A DNA stretch of 64,000 bases from Owenia fusiformis (lineage: Eukaryota > Annelida > Polychaeta > Sabellida > Oweniidae), in contig CAIIXF020000005.1 of the NCBI GenBank assembly GCA_903813345.2, positions 14,513,375-14,577,374 of the forward strand. The letters run 5' to 3'. Below the pieces are notes generated by a model, which searched no databases, was not told the origin of the DNA, and saw nothing but the letters and a program-made list of their open reading frames with translations. The stretch's first letter is position 1; every line of letters starts with the position of its first letter. A program made the position numbers and the translations under genes. Shown here one piece after another: positions 47,041 through 60,900 of the stretch.

Positions 47041-47350
47041 TTATCGTATGATCTGTAAAATGAAGCCTTCTGATTGGTCAGTTCTTGTGCTGTAGCAATT
47101 TGTATTGCTACTGAGATTGTCCCCATTGATCATCTCCGTCGCAATACAGAAAATATTGGTACGGAGGGGACATTCTCAGTAACAATACAGAGGATCACAC
47201 GATAAAAACGTTATAGAATGATTTGACGTGCAATACAGGATATATTCTGCTCTCGATATTCTGTATTGGCACTTGACTTCGTTTTGTTCCAATGCGGAAT
47301 TCTCGAGCAGGATATATCCTGTATTGTACTTCAAATCATTCAATAACTTA
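47041..47350. repeat. Two adjacent inverted-repeat hairpins
   Basis: First pair: GCAATTTGTATTGCTACTGA and CTCAGTAACAATACAGAGG with GTCCCC / GGGGAC (about 47093-47193). Second pair: GAATGATTTGACGTGCAATA ... and CTGTATTGTACTTCAAATCA (about 47217-47340), each arm with GGATATAT(C/T)CTG. No coding capacity. Confidence 0.65.
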
Positions 47351-48131
47351 TTGCACCCAATATAAAGACTATATTTGTAGCCAAAATACAATTCTAATTA
47401 TTAGTGAACGTATTTGATTAATGTTATATGGTACATTGTACTAGTTTTGCATAAAGTCCTTGTCAGTTGATGGGAGAGAATTTTATCTAAGACTTCTGAT
47501 ATACATGTACAGCTTTACGAGGATTGTCCAAAAAGTCTTGAATTTTTTTCTATGTACCATATTTACATTTGGTACATCAAATGTTATTCTTATGACATCA
47601 TAATAAGACATGCCCTGGGCCTCTTTAAGCGAAAGTTAGCATACCATCCATTTTACCAGCAATACGTATATTGAGTGGTATTATGATATTTTTTATATAT
47701 AATTGAACATTTTACATAAAATGTCAAGACTTTTTAGACAGCCCTCGTTTAGATATATCGTACAAAGTAAAAGACGAAGAAATCCAATCATGGTGCTTTA
47801 TAAGAAATATTTATTTAAAATCCATCAATTTGTCAAAACATTTCCTTCACTTGTTTTCTGTGAAGTGCAATGTTTGAAGATTTATAAATATTGTAACCAA
47901 TATTTTGAATTAATTATGTGTGAAGCCAAAAAAGAACTTATCATATTTTGAATTATTTAATCTATGTTTATAGAATTAAAAATATTTTGCATGTAGCAAA
48001 TATAGAAAAAGAATTTATTAGGTGCAGTCAAAATAGAATTGAAAACATTTTGAATTATTAATGAGTAAGTGCTGTGTACATTTAGTTAATTATTGGGTCA
48101 AGAAATGCGAAGTAAAGAAATCCAATTGCGC

Positions 48132-48741
48132 TTAAAGGAACATTCCTGGCCAAACCTTTTATATGCTGATGTGATAGCTATAATCATATATATACTTTCC
48201 ATATTTAGCAAAACATGGGGAAATGTTTTAATATAGTCAATATTGATAATTTAAAAATGTAGTGCTCATTTCCAGTAAGCTGCCATCGTTTAAGATTTTA
48301 CTCAGGAAGTGATGTCATCGACTCTCAACTTTCATGACCTTGCATATAACAGTATAGGAAAATAGCACAATATCACTTCTAGACGAGTGATCCTTACTTT
48401 ATGCGCAAAAATATGTTCAGAGCTTGTCAGCTTAGAATAAAAGAAGAGACTTTTAGAAGGATTAAATCATAGACAAAATTGAAAAAGAATATTCAGCTGG
48501 TTTTGTTAATCTTAAAATAGCTCCTTATAGTGTTATATGCAAAGTTGAGAGTCGATGACATCACTTCCTGAGTGAAATATTAAAAGATGGCAGCCTACTG
48601 GAATTCGGCACTATATTTTTAAGTGATCAATATTGACCATATCAAAACATTTTTCCCTGATTTGCTAAATATGGAAAGTATATATATGGTTATAGCTACC
48701 ATATTAGGAGAGAAATGGTCTGGCCAGGAATATTCCTTTAA
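48132..48741. mobile_element. 610-bp TTAA-flanked palindromic element
   Basis: Starts TTAAAGGAACATTCCTGGCC and ends GGCCAGGAATATTCCTTTAA. The arms extend about 220 bases inwards with scattered mismatches, for example GAAGTGATGTCATCGACTCT on the left and AGAGTCGATGACATCACTTC on the right. TTAA at each border is the expected target of piggyBac or Kolobok transposases. Confidence 0.85.
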
Positions 48742-50560
48742 TTCCCAATAAAAATTAGAAAAAAAACGACGGCTCTCAATATTTGTCAAATATTTCTATA
48801 TTTCTTCTTGCTGTCTAAGAAATGCAATACAATTAAGAAAAACACAAAATTCTAAATATTTTGAATTAATTTATTTCATGATAACCATCTACATTTATAT
48901 GATTAAATGGGAAGGTCAGGTTACAAATTAAGAGCTCCAATGATGGTGCTAAATTTACTTATGAAATAATTATACTTACTTTTTTGCCTAGATTTTCTCA
49001 TTATATTGAGATGGTTGTTTTCAAAGGCATTTTTCTTGTTTGGGTCTTTGGTATTTAGTTATTTCTTGTGATGCAACAAGCTTTGGTATGATGCAGATAT
49101 CCCAATATGACTCAATAGATTACTTTTTAATTGATAATCCTCCCTCCTTTGATTCACCAATGACATCATTAATTTAGCCAGTATATCATAGTTTTTCTGA
49201 TCTATCAAAAGGTGGCAGGATTTTTCAAAACGATCCATTGTCAAAAATATTGTTTTTTGTTGAAATATTGACAAAAAAAAATCTTACAATCCATATTTTC
49301 ACTCCCTTTGTAAATGAAATTGACAAATCCAATGAATATTTTTAATTCAGTGTTTTGCAGTTAAACAATTTTGATTGATAAAAGGTTTTTTATTGATAAA
49401 AGGCTTTTGGAAGTAGTATTACTTTAATCATTAGCTTACATGCATTTTGTTTCAAATAGAAATCAACAAGCAATCTTTGCAAAATATGAATGTATTATTT
49501 TTATATGTGATATAAATCTGATGCTATATTGTAATGAAATGAAACAGAATTGCAATAAATATTTTTGAAGTATTTCAAGTCTCTGTTTTGTATCTGTACC
49601 AATGTAATGGGTGGCAGTGCCCCTACTCCCCCACCCCCTTTCCAGATACAACAAAATAAGTGCCTATACAGGGGTTAAATGAGCCTATACAGGGGTTAAA
49701 TGAGCCTATACAGGGGTTAAATGTGTATTTTTAAAGGAGGATGTTGGAGATTTCATGGAAGTCCACTTCATTTTCATTCATGTCAAACTTGAAAATATTC
49801 AAAGAACACTCTGGATTCATTTTGATAATTTTATCTTTTAGGAAATGAGGTAAACTGGGGTATGGAAAATGTTAATTTAAGTCTATTGACCTAGCTTTAT
49901 TTTATGATTGATCTTAAAAGGTTTTGCCACTTGACTTTCATGTGAGAGTTTTATTGAATAATACACGAATTTCATTGGATTTAATAATAAATGATTTAGA
50001 GCAATGTTTTGAATTGTTTACTAGTGATCCAGTCAACACGTACGTAATTGTAATTTTGTATATAGATTTAAAGTCTTGTTGTGGCTAAAGTGGTAATGCA
50101 TTTATGAACTACAATTGTGAAATGTTGAATAATATATAAGCCATTAAGTATATAATCTGGCATTATAGTTCATTAGATTCTTTTAAGTATCAGAGTTGAA
50201 TATTCTAGTGGATTAATGTGGGTTCAGTATTGTATTATATTATAAGCTGTAAAATGAAAACATATTTTGGGGTAGTCTAAAACCATTACATGAAGATGTG
50301 TATGTTTTGTAACATGAAGGCTTTAAACTTTGCTTTAGATTTTAGACGGAGATTATATGATTAAGCTGGAGAAGGAAAACATACTTTTTCAGGTAGTCTA
50401 TATTGCATTACATCAAGACGTGAATAATAAACTATAATATAGATGGTTATAGACAAAGAATATAAGGAAATGTGGCATTGTGAATATGTACATGTTTTGT
50501 GACATATAGACATGGATTATTAGAGAAAGATTATATGGATAAAAATATGGCATTTTAATC

Positions 50561-51924
50561 ATGTATGAGGTGACTGTAAAAGAGAAAAAGGTGGCACCAT
50601 GGGGAACCCTGTTAAAGGACTTCTCCCAGGACACGTCCTTTCATGGAGTACGCTACACTGGCATTCCAGGGACTCATCCATTGCGAAGGTAATGTTCGAA
50701 AAAAACTTGGCTTGGTATTTTTAGGACTCACTTCTCTTGAGTTTATGTTATCCATATTGATCTTTTTATGAGAAAAACAATTTTAAATCAAAATGATTAT
50801 TTTTAATTTTTTAAACTTAACTTTTGTAAAAATTATACGTTTAAGATAAAACTGAATTGTTCAGATATTATGTATAAATAAAAGTTTTATACAATACTTT
50901 TACCAGCAATTACAAGAGGGAACATTTCAAAAACATAAATAATGATTTGGGTCTAAGAACATGATATAGGAAATAATACACCTAAATATGATTTTATGCC
51001 ATGGGTTCTATGGAAAATCTACTTGACCTTAAACTGTTAAAGTCACACTTTCAAAGAAAAGAAAATTTCAAAGTTTCAATTTTAAAACCACATTTACTGA
51101 ATGAATTGTAATAAACCAATCAAAAGTCTGAAATCTTGTAATGCATGCCTTCCTCAAATTAAAAGAGAAAATCATTTTTTACGTTTGAAAAAATTCATTT
51201 ATTTTTTATATCTTTTTTAGGATTATTTGGATGATCATAACTATTGGTATGTTCGCAGCCTTCTTGGTTGTGATAAGCTTAAGGATTCATGAGTACTTCC
51301 AATATAATATGACTGTCAACCTTGAAGTGAAAGATGGAGCACTGGATTTACCAAGTGTTACGATATGTAACCACAACTTTCTCAGGTATACTCATTTTTA
51401 TTTATACTCATTTTTATTTTGTATTTATTTCATGGGGAGTAATTCACCCCCTCCCTCTTATATTCTCTAAATTCTCTTTAAGAAAGGGGTTGACTTATAT
51501 TCTCCATGATTTATTTCATTTCAGTAAAATATCTTCTACATCAAAGAGAATTTTGCATTCCTTTTGTTTATGTAGAAACCATGTCATATTTTATCGATAT
51601 ATGAATGTTATACAAATAAACTTTTTATTGACAAATTAGATATTTGATAATAATAATGAATTTCTCAGTTTCTTGGTATATTGTTTTGCAAGTGTCATTT
51701 TCTAGATTCGATTCTGTCTTTGAATTCAAATAAATTCAATATTACTAGTAAATACAGTAGGCTAAGTCTGTACACGAGACTGGCATCTGATATACTGTAC
51801 ATATGGAACAGGCAAATAAAATGTTTAGATAGTCATAATTTTGTTTTAAATTACAGGGCAAGTAAAGTTTACCAATCGGGGAACTTTGACACAGTTAGTG
51901 AGGCTTTCCAGGAAAGTGACGTTG
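50561..51924 (+). CDS. Exons 1-3 of the mosaic gene: DEG/ENaC N-terminus and first membrane helix
   Basis: Exon 1 gives [10 protein letters not shown], then [19 protein letters not shown] with the conserved His-Gly that controls gating in this sodium-channel family, and ends at HPLR. Exon 2 begins [20 protein letters not shown] (membrane helix 1 after the family's Arg-Arg/Trp signature) and reaches [13 protein letters not shown], matching the P-x-VTICN start of the ectodomain. Exon 3 adds [21 protein letters not shown] possible N-glycosylation site is N72-M-T. This segment alone is convincing as a DEG/ENaC/ASIC relative. Confidence 0.88.
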
Positions 51925-54900
51925 GTAAGGATATTACTTACCACAGTACTCCCAAAGAGTGGATCTCACCAGTCTATTGCAAAGTTCATGTCTAAATAAT
52001 TCATTCACATTTTTTGAAAAGATTGCAATGTCTACCAATGTTATTTTCTGGTACAACCCTGTCTTTATATTTTATTTTGAACAAGAAAGTAACATGGGGA
52101 AGTGTAGCAATATTTTCAAAAGATTTAAATTAGACATGAATGTTGAGGAATTTTAGTAGTTTTATTTTGGAGTCCCATGTTATTTCAGGTTCACAGAACT
52201 CGTTCGATGCATGATCTGTGCGCTCAAATAGAACATCAATTTACCTCAACACGATTATTTTAAGGGTTAATAGATATTCGAGACATATAAAAGGAAAAGG
52301 AGAAAAATCAGTCATCTACATTTTATATAATTTTAAAAAGTAGGTCACTGAATTTCATTTTGAAAATTATTTACCCTTAACTAATAATCTAGGTTCATTT
52401 CTATACTCTTTGTGCATAAGTGGAAGATGTATAAACCATATATGGAATAAGTTATGTACTGTTTTTTAAAATAACATGGGACTCCTATTAGGAAGCCATT
52501 AAAATTTATAAAAATGCAGAATCACCTTTACATGGCTCATGCGATATGTCATGTTTTCTTGTGGCGGTGCATGAGACTGTTCCATATATGTCATGTTTTC
52601 TCGTGGCAGTGCTTGAGACTGTTCCATATATGTCATGTTTTCTCGTGGCAGTGCATGAGACTGTTCCATATATGTCATGTTTTCTTGTGGCAGTGCATGA
52701 GATTGTTCCATATATGGCATGTTTTCTTGTGGCAGTGCATGAGACTGTTCCATATATGTCATGTTTTCTTGTGGCAATGCATGAGACTGTTCCATATATG
52801 GCATGTTTTCTTGTGGCAGTGCATGAGACTGTTCCATATATGGCATGTTTTCTTGTGGCAGTGCATGAGACTGTTCCATATATGGTATGTTTTGGAAACA
52901 CAAAATTAAGTGAACAAGTAATTTACCACCTGGGTGTTAGGTAAACTTAATTTTGGTACATTATCTGGAATAGCATTATATAAACAGCATTTATTTTGTT
53001 TAATCACCTATTCTATCCACAATCATTTAATTAGTTTTTGGAATAAGAGAATAAAAATGATTGATTTTTACAGAAATGTTCCATATTCTGACATGTCACT
53101 TTGACCTGCATGAAGTGGTGACACATCGTTATGGCATCTGCTTTTTCAATGTTCGACATTTCAGTAAGCATGCAGCTGAAACATGTGATTTCATTTTATT
53201 CAATTCATTATTTTAATACTACAATAAAACGTGTCTTAATGAACACCTCTCTCTAGAGAACACCTGTATTTAGTGAACACCACCTTTGACATATTTTACA
53301 TTGACTTCTTTACAAAATATCCTCTCTCTAATGAACACAAAGATGAAGTGAACATGTTTTTGTGGCTCCATAGGTGTTCACTATATACAGGTTTTACTGT
53401 ATACTGATCAAAATATGATATAAACTTGTTGATGTTTCCAGATTGCACTTCAGGTCATCCACTTACGTCATACCCCAATAACACTCTTACGATCAAACAC
53501 AGTAAAGCAGCTATTCAAAAGTCCATTGAGATCCACGAAGGGATCACGAGAGAAGTGTGCAAGTATCTATGTATAAAAGATTTTGATTGTAAATCATTGG
53601 TCTATTCCCATGCAAGTATGACGTGCTACATCACAACGTTCAATCTCGACAATTCATCTGATGATGTCACCCTTGTACAGAGTGAGACGGAGGATTATTA
53701 TGAATACTGCTCACGTAAGTTTTTCATCCCACTCTGTAATTAATATAACAGAATGGTATTCATTTTTTGTCTCGCCTGTTTAAATTTGCCTCACCTACCA
53801 GTATTTATATTTGCCTCACCTATTATTCTGCCTTTGCTCTGGTATTAAGCCATTAGTCACACATCCTAGTTTTCTGCATGAGAAAAATGCAAAAAAATGC
53901 GCAGAGATTCTGCATGAAAAAGTCTAATACTGCGCCAAATTCTTTAAGTGCAGTTAGCCAGCAGTTTGAGAATTGTTAACAGATATCACATTTCCCTTTT
54001 GAAATTCTCATAACACCAGTCTCTGGTGATAAATGACTGTCTAAGGTGATAAGGTTAGTAACAAATATGAGATGAGGTAGTTGACTTGAAAAATCATGTT
54101 TTCTGCGAAATTCTGTGCGAAAAAAATCAAATTCTGCTAAAAAAATTTCGAAGTGAATCGCCACAATATAGCGTCTTAGATATCGTCAATGACAATAGAA
54201 ACTGAATTTGGGATAATTTACAAAGACAACGGCATATGGTAAATTATTGAAAATTTAGATTCCGTTGTCCATTGACGATATCGAAGATGCTATATTTTGG
54301 CAATTCACGACCCAATTTGATCGTAATTGGGAATTTCTATGATACATCATCACAAGAGCTTAATACATGCTCAAAATTAGCGATGATAAAGTCCCATGAA
54401 AAGAGGACCAAGTGATTGAAGAGTTGAAGCGTCGGTTATGTTCGCCATTTGTGATGATATCTGACTATTTACCATTGTCAGGCTATTCCGGTGTGTTATT
54501 GCACTAAAAACTAAATAATCTGAAATATACAAATGTCATGCATGTACAATATGAATATACATTTCCATATATTATTGCACAATGCTATCCTGATTTCTTA
54601 TTTTGGGGGTTTTACTGATGAAATAAAACAGTGTAGGCTGTAGATACACGAAGATGCGATCATTTGAAGTTGAATGACATTTAGTTCCACAACGGATTAA
54701 ATCCTGGGCATCAGACTTAAAGGAATTGTCCCTCTTAAGATTTCCTGGTGTGTACCATTGTGAGCTTTTGATCTAGCTAAGTCTATCTAGATTCATGATG
54801 TATTTTTAATTGAGATAATCACTCTGCCAAAAGTCATATTCTACACATTGTTTTATATGTTTATCATTAAAGACAATTAGAAATATGTAATTTAAGTACA

Positions 54901-57900
54901 ATTCTCCTATCTTGTTAAGTATATGAACCTTACTCCGTGACAGAATCACAGAATTCTAAGAGATATACGATATGAGTTCAGAGAGCATAAATGGAAAAAA
55001 GCATAGTAAATCACATATCACATCCAATATTATTTGCTCAACTTCTATCAATTACAGTAATGTATATGATTCCTATTATAATTTTCCATTAGAAAACTAG
55101 CTATCAGAATCTGACTTCTTAACTTTGATATACTGGTCAATATTATTAAAAGCGTTCATGGATATATTCTACTTGAAAGCCAATTGTATAATAATGACTT
55201 ATTCTTATGACTGCCAATACTTATCAAGCATGAATATTACTGGCTAAGTCCTTTCAGTCTGAGACATTTTCATTGTTGATTAGATATCCAAATCCAAAAT
55301 ATTACAAACCTGTATGGTATTGGTAGTTAATTAAAACATGATATGATCCATGGGTAATAACTATTTTGAACACAACATATTTCGCTCAGAGATTAGAAAA
55401 ATAGAATTGTTGTCAATTTAACCCTTAGATAAACCATGGATTAGAGCCCATTCTCAGGAAAGCTCTTGTTTAATCCATTGCTTTTAGCCTAATTTTGGTT
55501 TCAAGGTGGGGGTCTTAATCCATGGATTATCCATTTGGATTTGGATTGGTATTTGTATTATAAACCAGACTCGGAAGAAAACAAGTTCTTATGATATTGT
55601 TACACTATGCTCAAAAAAGTACTTGACTGTGTAAAATTACTTTTTACTTCCATACATGGATCTTGTATGGACACCTGCTTTCGATATTCATTTCCATTAA
55701 AAAAATATCTGAAAAATTTGGAGATTTTCATTATCAAAGAGTGGTGATCGTTGAACTAAAATTGAAAATATTGTACATGTGATATGGTTCGACTGTAATG
55801 TACTGTATTTTGATACTGAAATTAATAAACTGTAATGTTTTTCCATAGAACAAACAAACCCTGAATGTGAATACCTATAACATATTTTACTGTGTTGTGC
55901 CCCTAAACATTTGGCAACAGTAAACTTTTCCTAAAAAATAATTCTCCCAGATATGTCAGATATTCTAGCAGAAATCGCTGCATTCATTTCTTCCTTTCAT
56001 TTCTTATGATTACCGGGCGTGAATATATTTTCAAATTTTCGCAGGTTTGAAATCAAAATCTTGAGTCGATAGAATAGAAATTTTTTTAAAATAAAGATGG
56101 CATGGTAATCCATCTGAGTTTATTTATAATTCTCTTTGTCAGTGCTACTATCTTTATATCCACCCAAAACCTATATGCTTAAAATATGTGATGCACCTAT
56201 TATTATACTGAAATATCAATATTCTTACATCTTCCAGCTTGCAACAGTACAACTGAATTTGAATGTGCATATGGTGACAAATGTATTGATAAGGCACTTA
56301 TGTGTGATGGAGTGGCCGATTGTGCAGATTCTTCAGATGAAATTGGCACTTGTTGTAAGTATACAATACATATTCATGAACATTCTATGTTTTAGGTATA
56401 CAATAAATATTTGTATGTGTTGTAAGTTTACAATAAGTTATTGTATATGATGTTACTTTACAATTGTTGTAAGTATCCAGCAAGTATTGTTATTATAAGT
56501 TGAAAGTATAATGTGTTTAAACAATTTAATTTAAACATTCAGTCCTTTGAAGTTTCCTTAGTTATCATCAGCATCTTTTTAATCGCATGTATTTTGTAAA
56601 TTTGTTTTTTTTGTTTTTTAAACTGATATCTACAAAAACTATCTATAACTATCTAACTATCTATATGATACAATACAATACTAATCATAAATACAAAAAA
56701 TCTTATCTCTCCGAAAACTGTATTGTATTGTCATTTATGTGTCATTAATTATGTTTTTTATTAATGCAATAATTTTTTTTCTATTTGTAGGGCTCAACAC
56801 AGATTTTACCTTTTACATTGAATGGGGTTTCTTAGTGGATACCAGTAAAAGTTAGTACATTTAATAAGCCTCTTTTATATACAAGGTGTCCATAAAGTAA
56901 ATTTAATGCTAATTTTAAGAGATTTACTTGTTTTGAGATGAAATTGACTCAAAATGCAGAATGGATTTATAACACTATATCCTGCAACCATCGTAGATTA
57001 TAATCTTAGTCAGGGGGTCCCTTTCATTCAAAAACCGGTCATGCAGTTTGTTAGGCATCTTGAGAAATCCACCTTCCCCATCAAAAATGTACACATCCTG
57101 AAATGGGGTAGGTTGATAAAAAAATCTGGCTACCTCATCAAAAGTTAGACTGCCCAACAAAAGATATGAAAATCTGTATTAACATGGATTGAAATGTACC
57201 CTGCGTGCAGAGCCTAGTTAAATTACAAAGACGAAGCTCTCTTTTAAGAGGTGAAGTCAAACGAATGCAAAGGGTAATTGAAATGAAAATATAGCCTAGA
57301 AGATCTTCCTGAAAAAGCAAGAAATAGTTTCACCACATTATTCAGATGATCAAACATGAAATTGGGAAAAACATTCATGGGAAGTTTTAGGTTTTGAACG
57401 AGGCACCACTAAATCTTTAGATATATATTTCATTTCTATTTTTCAGAAATATATTGGAAAAAGATGAACAGTGATAGTGAGGAAGAATTATTAACTGGAC
57501 TTTTTGCTCAGATTACTGGCCAAAGAAATGGAGTCTACGACCTCACAGATGCTTTCACAGAGTCCTTGGGAGATGACAGTGATGATCCAACTGCAGGTGA
57601 GTTATGTCAAGATGCCTGCCAGGAGTTAGCTACCAGTATCACCACCAATTTGGCTAATAACTCAGATACGAGTAGGTTGTTACCAGTTTCACCACCAGGT
57701 GGCTCATTCAGGTCAGATAGCATTGCGGGTATCGTAGAAAATTATCGATATATAGTTTTTGTGGTTCAGTTTTCATATCTAATCACCCTTATGTATCTAA
57801 TACTGTAGTTATGCAAATTAGGTATAATAGTTATCCAATACAAGAAAAGATAATTTAATTTTCGTGGTTTTATAACATTGGGTCTATGGGGAATCTCGCC

Positions 57901-60900
57901 GAACTAGAAATCACATTTTCTCAAAAAAAATTTCAAAGTTGATAAAAATTTTCAAAACCTTATTTCAAATATGACATCACTTTGACTGAATTTTGAATAT
58001 TTAATGAAGTAAATCAAGATTATTTCTACTAACATCTAGTCACTTTTTAAAAGAGAACTAAAATTTAAAAGTTGGTAAACAATGTGTAGATCTCAAATAT
58101 CATATGACTTTCTAAAGGATGAGTCGGGGAATGGGTCAGGTTATTAGACTTAGAAAATATTGAAAATTGTATAATGTCTGAAAAACCAAGTCAATCACAT
58201 ATGGGTATATTACTAAACTTGTCTTTCTTCTGAATGGCCAAAATCATCAATTTATATCACGATTAATGATGAATTTTGGCATCAAAGACAATGTATATCA
58301 ATATGCCAGGATTGGATAAATCCCAACTGCATACACTAAACAAATAAAAGACATAGTTCAAGATTTGTTGAGTTTATGTTGAAATTATATTTTTCAAAAT
58401 TATTATCTGAAAGTATGAAAGAACTTTTATGATTGATTTTTATCGTACCTAAAAAAAGGTACAATATTGTCTTCAGCTTGTTGGGCGGGTGGCGTCTCAC
58501 TTTCTTGTCATCAGGATTACAGGAAAACCATTTGACGGGTTTACTTCAAATTTTCACACATGTTACATGGTAAGAAGTTCTAAAGCTGATTAATGTTTAG
58601 GTGGCCATCTTGCATTCTGGTGGCAATCTTGGAAGTCAACTTGAAAGACATCTTGTCATCACGATTACAGGAAAACCACTTGACAGATTTATTTCAAATT
58701 TTCACACATGTTACATGGGAAAAAGTTCTAGAGCTGATTAACTTTGAGGTGGGCATTCTGGTGGCCATCTTCGAAGTTTTTACATAAATCTTGTCATCAC
58801 GATACCAGAAAAACTCTTAACGGATTTACTTCAAATTTTCACACATGTTCCATGGTAAGAAGTTCTAGAGCTGATTAACTTTTTGGTGGCCATCTTGCAT
58901 TCTGGTGGCCATCTTGGAAATTTTTAGGTAAATTTTGTCATCGCGATTCCAGGAAAATGAGTTGACGGATTTACTTCAAATTTTCACACGTTTCATGGTA
59001 AGAGGTTCTAGAGCTAATTGACTTTTTGGCGTCCATCTTGCATTCTGCCAGCCATCTTGGAACTTTTTAGATAAATCTTGTCATCGCGATTCCAGGAAAA
59101 CCACATTTTCACACATGTTATGTGGAAAGAAATTCTTGAGCTGCACAACTTTTTGGCAGCCATCTTTCATTCTTGCATTCTGGACGCCATTTCAGAAGTT
59201 CTTAGATAAATCTTGGCATCTCAATTCCAAGAAAACCACTTAATAGGTTGGCTTCAAAATTTTCACATGTAACATGGTGAGAAGTTCTAGAACTGATTAA
59301 CTTTCGGTGACCATCTTGCTTTCTTGGTCATCAAGCCTACACTGCTATGTTTTAGGTACAATATTGTTCACCCTGTGCCTTGTTGTTTCAATTGTAGGCT
59401 ACTTTCTGTTGCCTAGCAGCGACCAACCATCTGATTATCTGAGCAGCTACATCGAGACGGCCACATTGATCTCTCCCGTCGTCAGTGGGAGCTTAAAAAC
59501 GCAAAGAATATGCTACCAACTCTCCTACAAGGTCTACATATCCACAGAAGTGCAGGACTTCAATTGCTGGAATGTATCATTGCCGTCATCTATGTTACAA
59601 ATTTCCCGGAGCTACCTGTCAAATGGATTTGATGAGCCCTTGTGGAATATTAAGATGGCTGGTAACACTGCCTGTGACCGAACCAAGTGGCATAAAGTGG
59701 CCATAGATATACCCCCAGCAGAGTTTGATTATTATATCTTAGTCAAAACAACCAATGAGCAATTGCCGATTGCCATCGATAATCAGTTGATCTCACCTGA
59801 AGCTTGTGCAAGTCAAGGTACATATTTATACATTTTTATTTTTAAATCACCACAAACAACTAACAAGAACATATGTGTTATAGCCATCCCATCTCTATGA
59901 TGGGCAATCCGTACCAAATGTGCAGTTTACAGGTGGTGATGTTTTGATGTTATATCTCGGTTCATATTTTCACGATCCGTTGTTCATGAACTTATCTTTA
60001 CCCATTTGATGTAAAAAAGTAACAGTTTATTTCACCGTTTTAATCTGAGAACAAAAAAGCTTGCCAATCACCTTAACAGCATTATAGGCCAAGCAGTTTT
60101 TTAACAAGTGTATGTAACTACATGTAGAAGCATATTCATATATAGAATATATGAGGCACACTTTTGAAGAACAAGTTTGTTGCATTAGAGGCATTAAGGA
60201 GTTTAAGCTTGCAATGTTTTTCACAACCTAAACGTGAATGGAAAATATTTAAGCAATGCATTTGTATGGGCGATTGGTCATATGTATAGGTTGGCGTTTC
60301 CATTTTATACGCAAGCTTAAACTCCCTATTGTAAGAACATGCCTCTTTTATCATTAATCATAGATTTCTGTTTCTTTAGGGTGCCCCTCAAATATGTTTG
60401 AATGTATGAATGGCCATTGTATACCAAACCAAGCATTGTGCAATGGTACAAATGATTGTGGGGATGGATCTGACGAGACTGAAACTAGATGCTGTGAGTT
60501 ACTTTTTAATATCAATCTAAATAAACATTATATAATCTGAATGTCAAATAATATCAATGGCTGGATTTTTGTACTGGCTTTTTTAACCACGAGCAAGATT
60601 TTAAGACTAAAAATTAGCTAGATTGCGATTATATGTGCAAGGTACTGGGCATTGTGTAAGACAAATAAATATTATGCAACCGTATCAAATTCTCTTGCAA
60701 CCGTATCAAATTCTCTTGCAACCTTATCAAATTCTCTTGCAACCTTATCAAATTCTCTTGCACCCAATCACCTCACTGAATGTAAATGAGTTGATTGTTG
60801 TATTGAATTTTCAGTAACTGTTTTTTTAAACTACACGCGGTGCATTTGCAGGTGTGTCACTTAATAAGCCTTATCGTGAAAACGATCAATGGACTTTATG

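Larger units (their letters stand above)
46229..50560. other. Intergenic stretch between TMEM180 and the mosaic channel gene
   Basis: No gene seen. It contains the repeat elements at 46872-46940, 47041-47350 and 48132-48741, a half-copy of the CCAGTAAATCCTGCC element near 49195-49225, and three copies of a 22-base repeat (GCCTATACAGGGGTTAAATG) at 49662-49721. Confidence 0.5.

Noticed and set aside
52499-52944. Four overlapping 131-134 codon frames on both strands
   Set aside because: All come from the 42-bp repeat period; no start context, splice or family support.
59307-59397. Start of a membrane-anchored protein at ATG 59307
   Set aside because: The ATG lies in the last copy of the ~165-bp array and the hydrophobic stretch reads like a polypyrimidine tract; the MAM fits better from 59398.
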